Assembly (NCBI RefSeq): GCF_036703385.1
Contig: NZ_DATNPA010000294.1
Span: 1-7,789 of the forward strand
Length of the DNA: 7,789 nucleotides
Direction: 5' to 3'
Source of the DNA: Allocoleopsis sp036703385
Lineage (GTDB): Bacteria > Cyanobacteriota > Cyanobacteriia > Cyanobacteriales > Coleofasciculaceae
A program made the position numbers and the translations under genes. Shown in pieces: positions 1 to 5,089 of the stretch. The stretch's first letter is position 1; the number at the start of each line of letters is the position of its first letter. The notes below the pieces were generated by a model, which did no database searches, was not told the DNA's origin, and saw only the letters and a program-made list of their open reading frames with translations.

Positions 1-318
1 AATAATAGGATGGGTTACTGGCTGCATTGAAAGGCAAATTCTGGAATATAGAACCCTGAAACCATCTTAATTGTGCTAGTTTTCTCCAGCCCAAGGGCAG
101 GCAGGATACCCATCCCACAAAAGGTAGTTGATACCAAATCCAGCTCTATCACCCCTTTTCTCTTTAATTTCCTCCTCTTCTATTCTCCGTGTCCTCTGTG
201 CCTCTGTGGTTCATTTTCAAAAAGGGAGTATTTTGTAGTCCCTGAGTTGTATCTGGGTTGAGACATCGTATTTTGTGAGTTGAGATAAATTTCTGACCAA
301 AAAGAAGGGTTTCAAGCC

Positions 319-334
319 TCCCCTTTCAAGGGGA
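319..334. other. Short hairpin (TCCCCTT / AAGGGGA)
   Basis: TCCCCTT (319-325) and AAGGGGA (328-334) are exact reverse complements separated by 2 nt; in practice this is a 6-bp stem with a TTCA loop. No T-run follows on either strand, so it is not a canonical terminator. It is a compact palindrome of the kind common in cyanobacterial intergenic DNA. Confidence 0.4.
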
Positions 335-362
335 ATCATCAAAGAATTTTGCCAAATGTCAA

Positions 363-385
363 GCTCCATCCTTTGAAGGCGGAGC
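363..385. other. Imperfect hairpin upstream of SLH/WG gene
   Basis: GCTCC (363-367) pairs with GGAGC (381-385), and CCTT (370-373) pairs with AAGG (376-379) inside it, with small internal bulges. It abuts the CAAAATC array and could be part of the same intergenic repeat unit, or of the 5' leader of the following gene. No regulatory role can be shown. Confidence 0.35.
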
Positions 386-390
386 CAATC

Positions 391-432
391 CAAAATCCAA
401 AATCCAAAATCCAAAATCCAAAATCCAAAATC
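391..432. repeat. Tandem heptamer array, six exact CAAAATC units
   Basis: Six uninterrupted, identical copies of CAAAATC fill 391-432, preceded by a degenerate CCAATC. This is a typical cyanobacterial short tandemly repeated repetitive (STRR) sequence. It ends 8 bp before the ATG of the SLH/WG gene, so it occupies the place where a ribosome binding site would lie. Units of 7 bp shift frame at each copy, but the frame of the downstream gene stays open through the array back to a stop at 294-296. Confidence 0.9.
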
Positions 433-440
433 GATTGACA

Positions 441-1994
441 ATGCCTAACGCTGAAAATTTTTCGGACATTCAAAGCCATTGGGCGCAGCAATGTATCGTG
501 CAGTTGCGACAGCGGCAGCTTGTTAGCGGGTATCGCGATGGTAGCTTTCGTCCAGAGGGAACAATTACCCGCGCTGAGTTTGCGGCTATTTTGCAAAACG
601 CTTTCCCTAATGTGCAACCAACGCGCAGTGCTATTACCTTTAGTGATGTACCGGAGAATCATTGGGCTAACAAAGCCATTCAATTTGCGACTGAGCGGCA
701 ATTTTTTCAAGGCTATCCTGATGGTACTTTCAAGCCAAACCAACTGTTGCCACGAGTGCAAGCGATCGCAATCCTGGCGAATGGCCTAAATTATAAGCCC
801 ACTACAGTGCCATCCCAGACGCTGCGGAACTATTTTGACGATGCGGCGGAAATTCCCGACTATGCTAAAAATGCGATCGCTGCTGCTACAGAAAACTTGA
901 GCGTTGTCAACTATCCCAACGTTAGAAAATTGCGACCCAATCAAAATGCTACCAGAGGTGAAATTGCGGCCTTATTGTGTCAAGCCTTGCAGATAGGAAA
1001 TGTTCTTTCACCGCAGTATATTGTTGCAAGTGAACCGTTGGTCATTCCGCCCCAATTTGATGAAGTCGAAGCATTTTCTGAAGGTCTAGCTTGGGTCAAA
1101 ATTGGTCAGAAATGGGGTGTAATTGACAAGACGGGGAAACGCCTGATACAACCTGAATATTATGGACATTATCCTTTTTCCTCAGATCTAGCGCTGGTAA
1201 CGATTGGCGGAAAGCCTCGCTATATCGACAAAACAGGTAAAATTATCATTGCCCTCAATTTGGATAACGCCTCTTCGTTTTCTGAAGGGTTAGCATCTGT
1301 GAGTATTGGTGGCAAGTTTGGCTATATTGACACCCAAGGTCAAATTATAATTAAGCCACAATTTGAACAAGCTCAGAACTTTTCGGAAGGTTTAGCGGCT
1401 GTCAAGTATCAAGGTAAGGTTGGCTTTATTGATAAGTCGGGAAAATTTGTGATTCAGCCCCAATTTAATTGGGCAGAGCCTTTTTCCGATGGGGTGGCAT
1501 TGATGGCTATTGGCGACAAGTATGGCTTTATCGACAAGACAGGAAAGTTCATCGAGTTGAGTTTTAATACCCCTCTGACTGAGCCTATTGGTGCTTTTTC
1601 TGAAGGTTTAGCGCGAGTTAGTTGGGGCAGTGATGGATTTATTGATAAAGCCGGAAAAATTGCCATTACGGGGAGATTTCACCGGGCAATGTCTTTTTCT
1701 GAAGGACTGGCGGCAGTATCTGCTGATAGTAAAGGAGGATTTATCGACAAAACAGGTAAATTAGTTATCCCGATGAAATTTGATAGTGTGGATTCGTTTT
1801 CTCAGGGGTTGGCGCGGGTCATGGTTGGCGACAAATTGGGCTATATCAATAAAGCTGGAAGTTTTGTCATCAAGCCCCAGTTTCTTAAAGCTAGAGATTT
1901 TTCTGAAGGTTTAGCGGCTGTTTATGTCAGCAGTAATTCAGGTGGAGACGTTAATAGTGGAAAGTGGGGCTATATTCGTAATCCGCTCCAATAA
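441..1994 (+). CDS. SLH-domain and WG-repeat protein
   Basis: A 517-residue protein with three N-terminal S-layer homology domains: about residues 7-56 (FSDIQSHWA...GYRDGSFRP), 67-116 (FSDVPENHWA...GYPDGTFKP) and a weaker third at 131-183. From about residue 206 to the end come nine WG/KWG-type repeats of roughly 30-40 residues, each recognisable by an F-S-E-G-L-A-x-V core and usually G-[FY]-I-D-K-[TS]-G-K. SLH domains usually anchor proteins to cell-wall polymers; the function of WG repeats is not established. I see no signal peptide: the first SLH domain begins at residue 7. I chose ATG 441; an in-frame TTG at 435 adds only two residues, and no other start exists before the upstream stop. 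There is no Shine-Dalgarno sequence because a heptamer array lies there. It is probably monocistronic, with the SIMPL gene 123 bp downstream. Domain calls are firm; location and role are inference. Confidence 0.9.
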   Translation: MPNAENFSDIQSHWAQQCIVQLRQRQLVSGYRDGSFRPEGTITRAEFAAILQNAFPNVQPTRSAITFSDVPENHWANKAIQFATERQFFQGYPDGTFKPNQLLPRVQAIAILANGLNYKPTTVPSQTLRNYFDDAAEIPDYAKNAIAAATENLSVVNYPNVRKLRPNQNATRGEIAALLCQALQIGNVLSPQYIVASEPLVIPPQFDEVEAFSEGLAWVKIGQKWGVIDKTGKRLIQPEYYGHYPFSSDLALVTIGGKPRYIDKTGKIIIALNLDNASSFSEGLASVSIGGKFGYIDTQGQIIIKPQFEQAQNFSEGLAAVKYQGKVGFIDKSGKFVIQPQFNWAEPFSDGVALMAIGDKYGFIDKTGKFIELSFNTPLTEPIGAFSEGLARVSWGSDGFIDKAGKIAITGRFHRAMSFSEGLAAVSADSKGGFIDKTGKLVIPMKFDSVDSFSQGLARVMVGDKLGYINKAGSFVIKPQFLKARDFSEGLAAVYVSSNSGGDVNSGKWGYIRNPLQ

Positions 1995-2030
1995 CTATTA
2001 TGTAGGAGATGGTTATCCCACCAGCCTTAT

Positions 2031-2045
2031 CAGTTTCTAAAACTG
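2031..2045. other. Short palindrome after SLH/WG gene
   Basis: CAGTTT and AAACTG flank a 3-nt loop, 36 bp after the stop of the SLH/WG gene. The 6-bp, AT-rich stem has no following T-run, so it is at best a weak terminator. Confidence 0.2.
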
Positions 2046-2069
2046 TAACCCATCGGATTGCAGGGATGC

Positions 2070-2095
2070 TTGGATGCCAGATTAGGAACATCCAA
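2070..2095. other. Hairpin between SLH/WG and SIMPL genes
   Basis: TTGGATG (2070-2076) and CATCCAA (2089-2095) are perfect inverted repeats around a 12-nt loop, 22 bp before the SIMPL start codon. It could be a weak terminator for the upstream gene, an operator or leader structure for the downstream one, or chance. No T-run follows. Confidence 0.25.
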
Positions 2096-2117
2096 TCAAC
2101 CTTGCTAGGCAAAAGAA

Positions 2118-2879
2118 ATGAATCGTCTCCTCGACTTCTCCCCATTGAATACCTGCGATCGATTGAAAACCTTGTTGTTAGTTTTTGGGCTGCTCAGCCT
2201 AACGTCATGTCAAGCCGTTTCCAGTAACGCGCAAACCCCCAATTTAGCGTCTGCTCCTAGAACTCTCACCGTTTCCGGCACAGGGGATGTTACCATTCCC
2301 ACAACGGTAACTCAAGTGCGTTTGGGGGTTGAAATTCAGGGCAAAACGGCGAAGGATGTACAACAACAAATCGCCAAGCGATCGCAAGTGGTGGTGGAAT
2401 TGCTAAAATCCCGTAAGGTGGAAAAGCTCGAAACGACGGGTATTAGCCTTCGCCCTAACTATACCTATAAAGATGGCAAGCAAACCATCAATGGCTATAC
2501 TGGCACCAACACCGTTAGTTTTCGGATTGATACAGATAAATCCGGGACGTTATTAGATGACGCCATAAAAGCCGGAGCAACACGGATTGATGGCGTAAGT
2601 TTTGTAGCATCCGATGATGCGATCGCACAAGCTCAACAGCAAGCCATCCAAAAAGCTGCCGAAGAGGCGAAAAAGCGAGCCGATGCTGCCTTGAGGGCGC
2701 TCAACCTCAGTCAGCGGGAAGTGATGGGTATTCAAATTAATTCAGCCAACCCACCTCAACCGCTGAACGTTGCCATGCCTATGGTACTGGCGGAAAGGGC
2801 GCAGACTGCTGATAAGACACCTGTTGTCGGTGGTGAGCAGAAAGTTCAACAATCCGTTACTCTGCAAATTAGGTACTAA
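2118..2879 (+). CDS. SIMPL-domain (DUF541) lipoprotein
   Basis: A 253-residue exported protein. The N-terminus has a hydrophobic segment (about residues 16-30) ending in the lipobox L-T-S-C, so Cys31 is the predicted lipidated residue and the mature protein should sit on a membrane facing the periplasm. From about residue 46 the chain matches the SIMPL/DUF541 family: R-T-L-T-V-S-G-T-G-D-V at the start, an alternating strand/helix pattern, a long Ala/Gln/Lys-rich helix around 175-195 (ending K-K-R-A-D-A-A-L-R-A-L) and a closing V-T-L-Q-I-R-Y strand. Length is normal for the family. SIMPL proteins include Brucella BP26 and E. coli YggE; they form oligomers and have been linked to stress, but no general biochemical function is settled. 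The ATG at 2118 gives the complete signal sequence; only a weak AGG (2107-2109) lies upstream. The stop codon is followed immediately by a tandem array. Confidence 0.9.
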   Translation: MNRLLDFSPLNTCDRLKTLLLVFGLLSLTSCQAVSSNAQTPNLASAPRTLTVSGTGDVTIPTTVTQVRLGVEIQGKTAKDVQQQIAKRSQVVVELLKSRKVEKLETTGISLRPNYTYKDGKQTINGYTGTNTVSFRIDTDKSGTLLDDAIKAGATRIDGVSFVASDDAIAQAQQQAIQKAAEEAKKRADAALRALNLSQREVMGIQINSANPPQPLNVAMPMVLAERAQTADKTPVVGGEQKVQQSVTLQIRY

Positions 2880-2924
2880 AGTAGTGAAGTAGTGAAGTAG
2901 TGAGCAGTGAGCAGTGAGCAGTAG
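2880..2924. repeat. Tandem array switching from 8-bp to 7-bp units
   Basis: Starting at the first base after the SIMPL stop codon there are three exact octamers AGTAGTGA (2880-2903), followed without a gap by heptamers GCAGTGA, GCAGTGA and a final degenerate GCAGTAG (2904-2924). It belongs to the cyanobacterial short-tandem-repeat class. The change of unit length within one array is directly visible. Confidence 0.85.
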
Positions 2925-2965
2925 GCTCAATATATAGTGTTGTATAGGATTAGGGTAGATTGGCA

Positions 2966-2991
2966 AGCTTGTTACTTATTTCTAGCAAGCT
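2966..2991. terminator. Hairpin between convergent genes, possible bidirectional terminator
   Basis: AGCTTGTTA (2966-2974) pairs with TAGCAAGCT (2983-2991): nine pairs including one G-T wobble, with an 8-nt loop. It lies between the ends of the convergent SIMPL and DUF1232 genes, where a shared terminator would be expected. Neither side has a T-run, so the call rests on position and stem only. Confidence 0.4.
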
Positions 2992-3019
2992 GAGCGAGGT
3001 ACTCAGTACAAATAGCCTG

Positions 3020-3403
3020 TTAACGTTTCAGGATGCGCCCTACTCCAATCACCGCTAAAATTCCTAAGATTAACCAGATAGCCACAATCACAGCAGCGGC
3101 TATCCAGTTCGTCGGCTTACCTTCACCCATCGCCGCCTCAGCCTTTTGGCGACACTCTTCTAAAACTGCTGGGGGAATCATTTTTAGCACCAGAATTATC
3201 CCCAACGGCACTAATAGCAGGTCATCCAGATAACCCAAAATAGGAATAAAGTCTGGAATGAAATCAATCGGACTGAAGGCATAGGCAACAATAATGCCTG
3301 CAAAAACTCTTGCGTACCAAGGTACTCTGGAGTCTTTACAGGCTAGATAGATCGCGTAGGTCTCTTTTTTAAGTTTCCTAACCTGTTGTTTCCAGGTTTG
3401 CAT
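3020..3403 (-). CDS. DUF1232 (YkvA-type) small membrane protein
   Basis: A 127-residue protein. The DUF1232 signature A-F-S-P-I-D-F-I-P-D-F-I-P-I-L-G-Y-L-D-D lies at about residues 42-61, preceded by a conserved W-Y-A-R-V stretch and followed by hydrophobic L-L-L-V-P-L-G-I-I-L-V-L. A C-terminal transmembrane segment spans about residues 100-122 and ends in a basic R-I-L-K-R tail. The N-terminus (W-K-Q-Q-V-R-K-L-K-K-E) is basic and probably cytoplasmic. The family is widespread and its function unknown. The frame stays open to a TTG at 3458-3460, but I chose ATG 3401-3403: the extra 19 residues do not look like the family and fall inside a duplicated non-coding repeat. A GTG at 3410-3412 is another possible start. 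No strong ribosome binding site is seen. The gene lies 185 bp downstream of metK in the same direction; a repeat-filled gap makes co-transcription uncertain. Confidence 0.8.
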   Translation of the reverse strand: MQTWKQQVRKLKKETYAIYLACKDSRVPWYARVFAGIIVAYAFSPIDFIPDFIPILGYLDDLLLVPLGIILVLKMIPPAVLEECRQKAEAAMGEGKPTNWIAAAVIVAIWLILGILAVIGVGRILKR

Positions 3404-3427
3404 CTTAGACACCCACGAACTCTCATT

Positions 3428-3565
3428 CACAACGAAGGAACTAAAATTCCTAACCTTCAACCTATTTTCAGATTAGACATCATGAGCGGCGCACACAACA
3501 AAGGAATGAAAATTTTTATCCCTTCTGCCCTCTGCCCTCGGCCTTCTGCCTTATTTTCAAGTTAG
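3428..3565. repeat. Imperfect direct duplication, second copy interrupted by a heptamer array
   Basis: Copy A (3428-3476) and copy B (3494-3565) share the same order of blocks: CACAAC-x-AAGGAA, then AAAATT-xx-TA-x-CC-TT, and later TATTTTCA followed by a TTAG block. In A the inner blocks are joined by 5 bp (3458-3462); in B they are separated by 27 bp made of heptamer units. Copy A overlaps the discarded TTG extension of the DUF1232 frame. The two copies lie between DUF1232 and metK. Confidence 0.6.
3523..3550. repeat. Degenerate heptamer array (TTCTGCC type)
   Basis: Four consecutive heptamers, TTCTGCC, CTCTGCC, CTCGGCC and TTCTGCC, fill 3523-3550. This is another short-tandem-repeat family of the type found between cyanobacterial genes. 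It lies 39 bp beyond the metK stop and may be part of its transcript's 3' region. Confidence 0.8.
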
Positions 3566-3588
3566 GAACTTTAGCGCAGAAAATCACC

Positions 3589-4851
3589 TCATCCCAGCAC
3601 AGCTGAAACAGGCTGTTTTAGCGCTTCCTTAAGGATTTCTGCTTTATCTGTTTGCTCCCAAGGCAAGTCTAAATCAGTACGCCCAAAATGACCATAAGCC
3701 GCCGTTTCTTGATAGAAACGACCACCACGTTCTGCGGGTAACCGACGCAGATTGAACGCCTGAATAATCCCTGCCGGACGGAGTTCAAAGTGCTGCTTCA
3801 CCAGTTCCAGTAAGCGCTCTTCTTCAATTTTTCCGGTGCCAAAGGTGTCAACCAGGATACTAACCGGTCGAGCCACCCCGATCGCATAACTTAGCTGCAC
3901 TTCGCACTTCTCTGCCAAACCCGCTGCCACAATATTTTTAGCCACATAGCGGCAGGCATAAGCAGCAGAACGGTCTACTTTAGTGGGGTCTTTTCCAGAG
4001 AACGCACCGCCACCGTGACGGGAGTAGCCACCATAGGTGTCAACAATAATTTTACGACCTGTGAGACCCGCATCGCCTTGAGGGCCACCAATGACAAACT
4101 TGCCAGTTGGGTTAACCAGGAAGCGAGTCTTGCTATCTGGCTTAATTTCGCTCTCTGCGAAAATCGGTTCTACCACGGCTGCCCAGAGGTCTTCTTTAAT
4201 CTTGGCTTGGACGGCAGCATCATCTGTAATATCCCCAATTGTTGCCGTGTGTTGGGTAGAAATCAAAATTGTGTCAATCCCAACTGGTTTGCCATCTTCG
4301 TAGATGACAGTGACTTGGGTTTTACCATCCGGACGGAGATAGGACAACTGCCCCAATTTCCGAACTTCCGCCAAACGTCGAGCCACTCTGTGAGCCAGAC
4401 TAATAGGCAAGGGCATTAATTCAGGTGTCTCGTTGCAGGCATAGCCAAACATCAGACCTTGGTCGCCAGCGCCGATCGCATCTAATTCATCTTCGCTCAA
4501 ACCCTCCCTACTTTCCTGAGCGCTAGTAACGCCTTGAGCAATATCGGGAGATTGCTGATCCAAAGTAACCAAAACCGAGCAGCTGTTGGAACAAAAGCCA
4601 TTTTCGGCATTAGTATAGCCAATTTCAGCAATTTTCCGGCGTATGATATCGACGAAATTAACTTGGGCTTTGGTGGTGATTTCACCTGTGATTAGCACTA
4701 AGCCAGTATTAACAACAACCTCAGCGGCAACACGGCTGTGGTCGTCTTGGCTCAGGAGGGCATCCAGGATAGTATCCGAAATCTGATCGCAGATTTTGTC
4801 GGGATGGCCTTCAGTAACGGATTCCGAGGTAAATAGGTAACGACGAGACAA
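3589..4851 (-). CDS. metK: S-adenosylmethionine synthetase (methionine adenosyltransferase)
   Basis: A 420-residue cytosolic enzyme making S-adenosylmethionine from methionine and ATP, releasing phosphate and pyrophosphate; it normally works as a tetramer with Mg2+ and K+. Family landmarks are all present: G-H-P-D-K at residues 15-19 (catalytic His16 and metal-binding Asp18), G-A-G-D-Q-G-L-M-F-G-Y at 127-137 (signature 1), G-G-P-Q-G-D-A-G-L-T-G-R-K at 255-267, and G-G-G-A-F-S-G-K-D at 280-288 (signature 2), followed by P-T-K-V-D-R-S-A-A-Y. The length is close to the bacterial norm of about 380-420. The start is TTG (4849-4851): it gives the expected S-R-R-Y-L-F-T-S-E-S-V N-terminus and has an AAGGAG 9 nt upstream, while no ATG is available nearby. 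The 238-bp gap to the upstream kinase gene contains inverted repeats and a possible structured leader, suggesting its own promoter and possible RNA-level control. Confidence 0.98.
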   Translation of the reverse strand: MSRRYLFTSESVTEGHPDKICDQISDTILDALLSQDDHSRVAAEVVVNTGLVLITGEITTKAQVNFVDIIRRKIAEIGYTNAENGFCSNSCSVLVTLDQQSPDIAQGVTSAQESREGLSEDELDAIGAGDQGLMFGYACNETPELMPLPISLAHRVARRLAEVRKLGQLSYLRPDGKTQVTVIYEDGKPVGIDTILISTQHTATIGDITDDAAVQAKIKEDLWAAVVEPIFAESEIKPDSKTRFLVNPTGKFVIGGPQGDAGLTGRKIIVDTYGGYSRHGGGAFSGKDPTKVDRSAAYACRYVAKNIVAAGLAEKCEVQLSYAIGVARPVSILVDTFGTGKIEEERLLELVKQHFELRPAGIIQAFNLRRLPAERGGRFYQETAAYGHFGRTDLDLPWEQTDKAEILKEALKQPVSAVLG

Positions 4852-4860
4852 CGATAGATT

Positions 4861-4866
4861 CTCCTT
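4861..4866 (-). promoter_or_regulatory. Ribosome binding site AAGGAG deciding the metK TTG start
   Basis: On the - strand AAGGAG lies 9 nt before the TTG start codon. It is the best Shine-Dalgarno match in the window and is the main reason for accepting a non-ATG start for metK. Confidence 0.85.
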
Positions 4867-4884
4867 GACTAATAGCTGAGCGAG

Positions 4885-4943
4885 CGAGAGTTTAGGTCAG
4901 GCTCAACCGCTTTGACCCTCGATTTTTACGACGTTAGCCTGCC
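4885..4943 (-). promoter_or_regulatory. Possible pseudoknotted 5' leader of metK
   Basis: In the metK-sense strand, GG-CAGGCT-AAC (4943-4933) pairs with GTT-G-AGCCTG-A-CC (4907-4895): 11 pairs with two single-base bulges. Inside its 25-nt loop, CGAGGGT (4921-4915) can pair with ACTCTCG (4891-4885) just beyond the stem: seven pairs with one G-U, giving an H-type pseudoknot. The 3' end of this pairing is 18 nt before the AAGGAG. A competing helix, GGGTCA (4918-4913) with TGACCT (4899-4894), excludes it, so two folds are possible. The pairings are visible. A riboswitch-like role is inference, and I cannot match the element to a known SAM riboswitch class. Confidence 0.35.
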
Positions 4944-4952
4944 ATGATAGCA
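4944..4952 (-). promoter_or_regulatory. Possible extended -10 promoter for metK
   Basis: The - strand reads TG-C-TATCAT, an extended -10 motif with five of six bases matching TATAAT. There is no good -35 hexamer at 16-18 bp. If used, transcription would begin near 4937 and remove the outer part of the 5' arm of the leader stem, so this call competes with the full leader structure. Confidence 0.25.
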
Positions 4953-4980
4953 GCAATTACACGTTTGGATTAATAATTGC
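4953..4980. other. Perfect inverted repeat upstream of metK
   Basis: GCAATTA (4953-4959) and TAATTGC (4974-4980) are exact reverse complements around a 14-nt spacer, directly upstream of the possible promoter and leader. It could be an operator half-site pair or the first hairpin of a longer leader. There is no T-run, so it is unlikely to be a terminator. Confidence 0.35.
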
Positions 4981-4986
4981 CTCGCG

Positions 4987-5013
4987 CTTAAGAAAGTCTT
5001 TAAAAACTTTAAG
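4987..5013. other. AT-rich imperfect inverted repeat
   Basis: CTTAAGAAAGT at the left and ACTTTAAG at the right form an interrupted inverted repeat in the gap between the kinase gene and metK. It may be part of the metK upstream control region or a weak terminator for the kinase gene. The AT-rich content makes chance pairing likely. Confidence 0.2.
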
Positions 5014-5045
5014 ATAAAGATTCAGCCTCCAGCGGTCTTATCTGC

Positions 5046-5072
5046 AACGGCCTTTTGCACACACAAGGCGTT
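5046..5072 (-). terminator. Hairpin after the GUN4-kinase gene, possible terminator
   Basis: AACG-g-CCTT (5046-5054) pairs with AAGGCGTT (5065-5072): eight pairs with one bulged G and a 10-nt loop, starting 17 bp after the kinase stop codon. The position fits a terminator, but no U-tract follows on the - strand, so termination is uncertain. Confidence 0.4.
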
Positions 5073-5089
5073 CTGAGTGTCACAACGAT

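Larger units (their letters stand above)
1..434. other. Intergenic region with repeat-like segments
   Basis: I find no convincing gene here. The only sizeable open frame (73-261) has no ribosome binding site, resembles no family I know and is made of low-complexity C/T-rich DNA. Two edge fragments are possible but untestable: a + strand frame ending in TAA at 68-70, which could be the tail of a preceding gene, and a - strand ATG at 25-27 running off the left edge after nine codons. The stretches around 93-118 (GGCAGGCAGGATACCCATCC) and 174-216 (C/T-rich, with CTCTGTGCCTCTGTGG) look like sequence that recurs between genes in filamentous cyanobacteria. That is from memory, not from a search. 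Confidence 0.5.

Noticed and set aside
73..261. 62-codon + strand open frame as a gene
   Set aside because: It has no ribosome binding site and no recognisable family, and it lies in C/T-rich repeat-like DNA.
391..432. CRISPR array
   Set aside because: The units are 7 bp, contiguous and without spacers; this is a short tandem repeat, not repeat-spacer DNA. The same holds for 2880-2924 and 3523-3550.
217..761. - strand open frames across the CAAAATC array and the SLH gene start
   Set aside because: Their F-G-F-W-I-L-D runs are only the heptamer array read backwards, and they overlap the well-supported SLH/WG gene.
3404..3460. Longer DUF1232 protein starting at TTG 3458-3460
   Set aside because: The added 19 residues lack family resemblance, the TTG has no suitable ribosome binding site, and the DNA belongs to a duplicated non-coding segment.
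4015..4419. 134-codon + strand frame antisense to metK
   Set aside because: It is a shadow of the metK reading frame with no family resemblance and no start signals.
4895..4943. Known SAM riboswitch (S-box, SAM-II or SAH class)
   Set aside because: I could not match conserved core sequences of these classes. The element is listed only as an unassigned structured leader.
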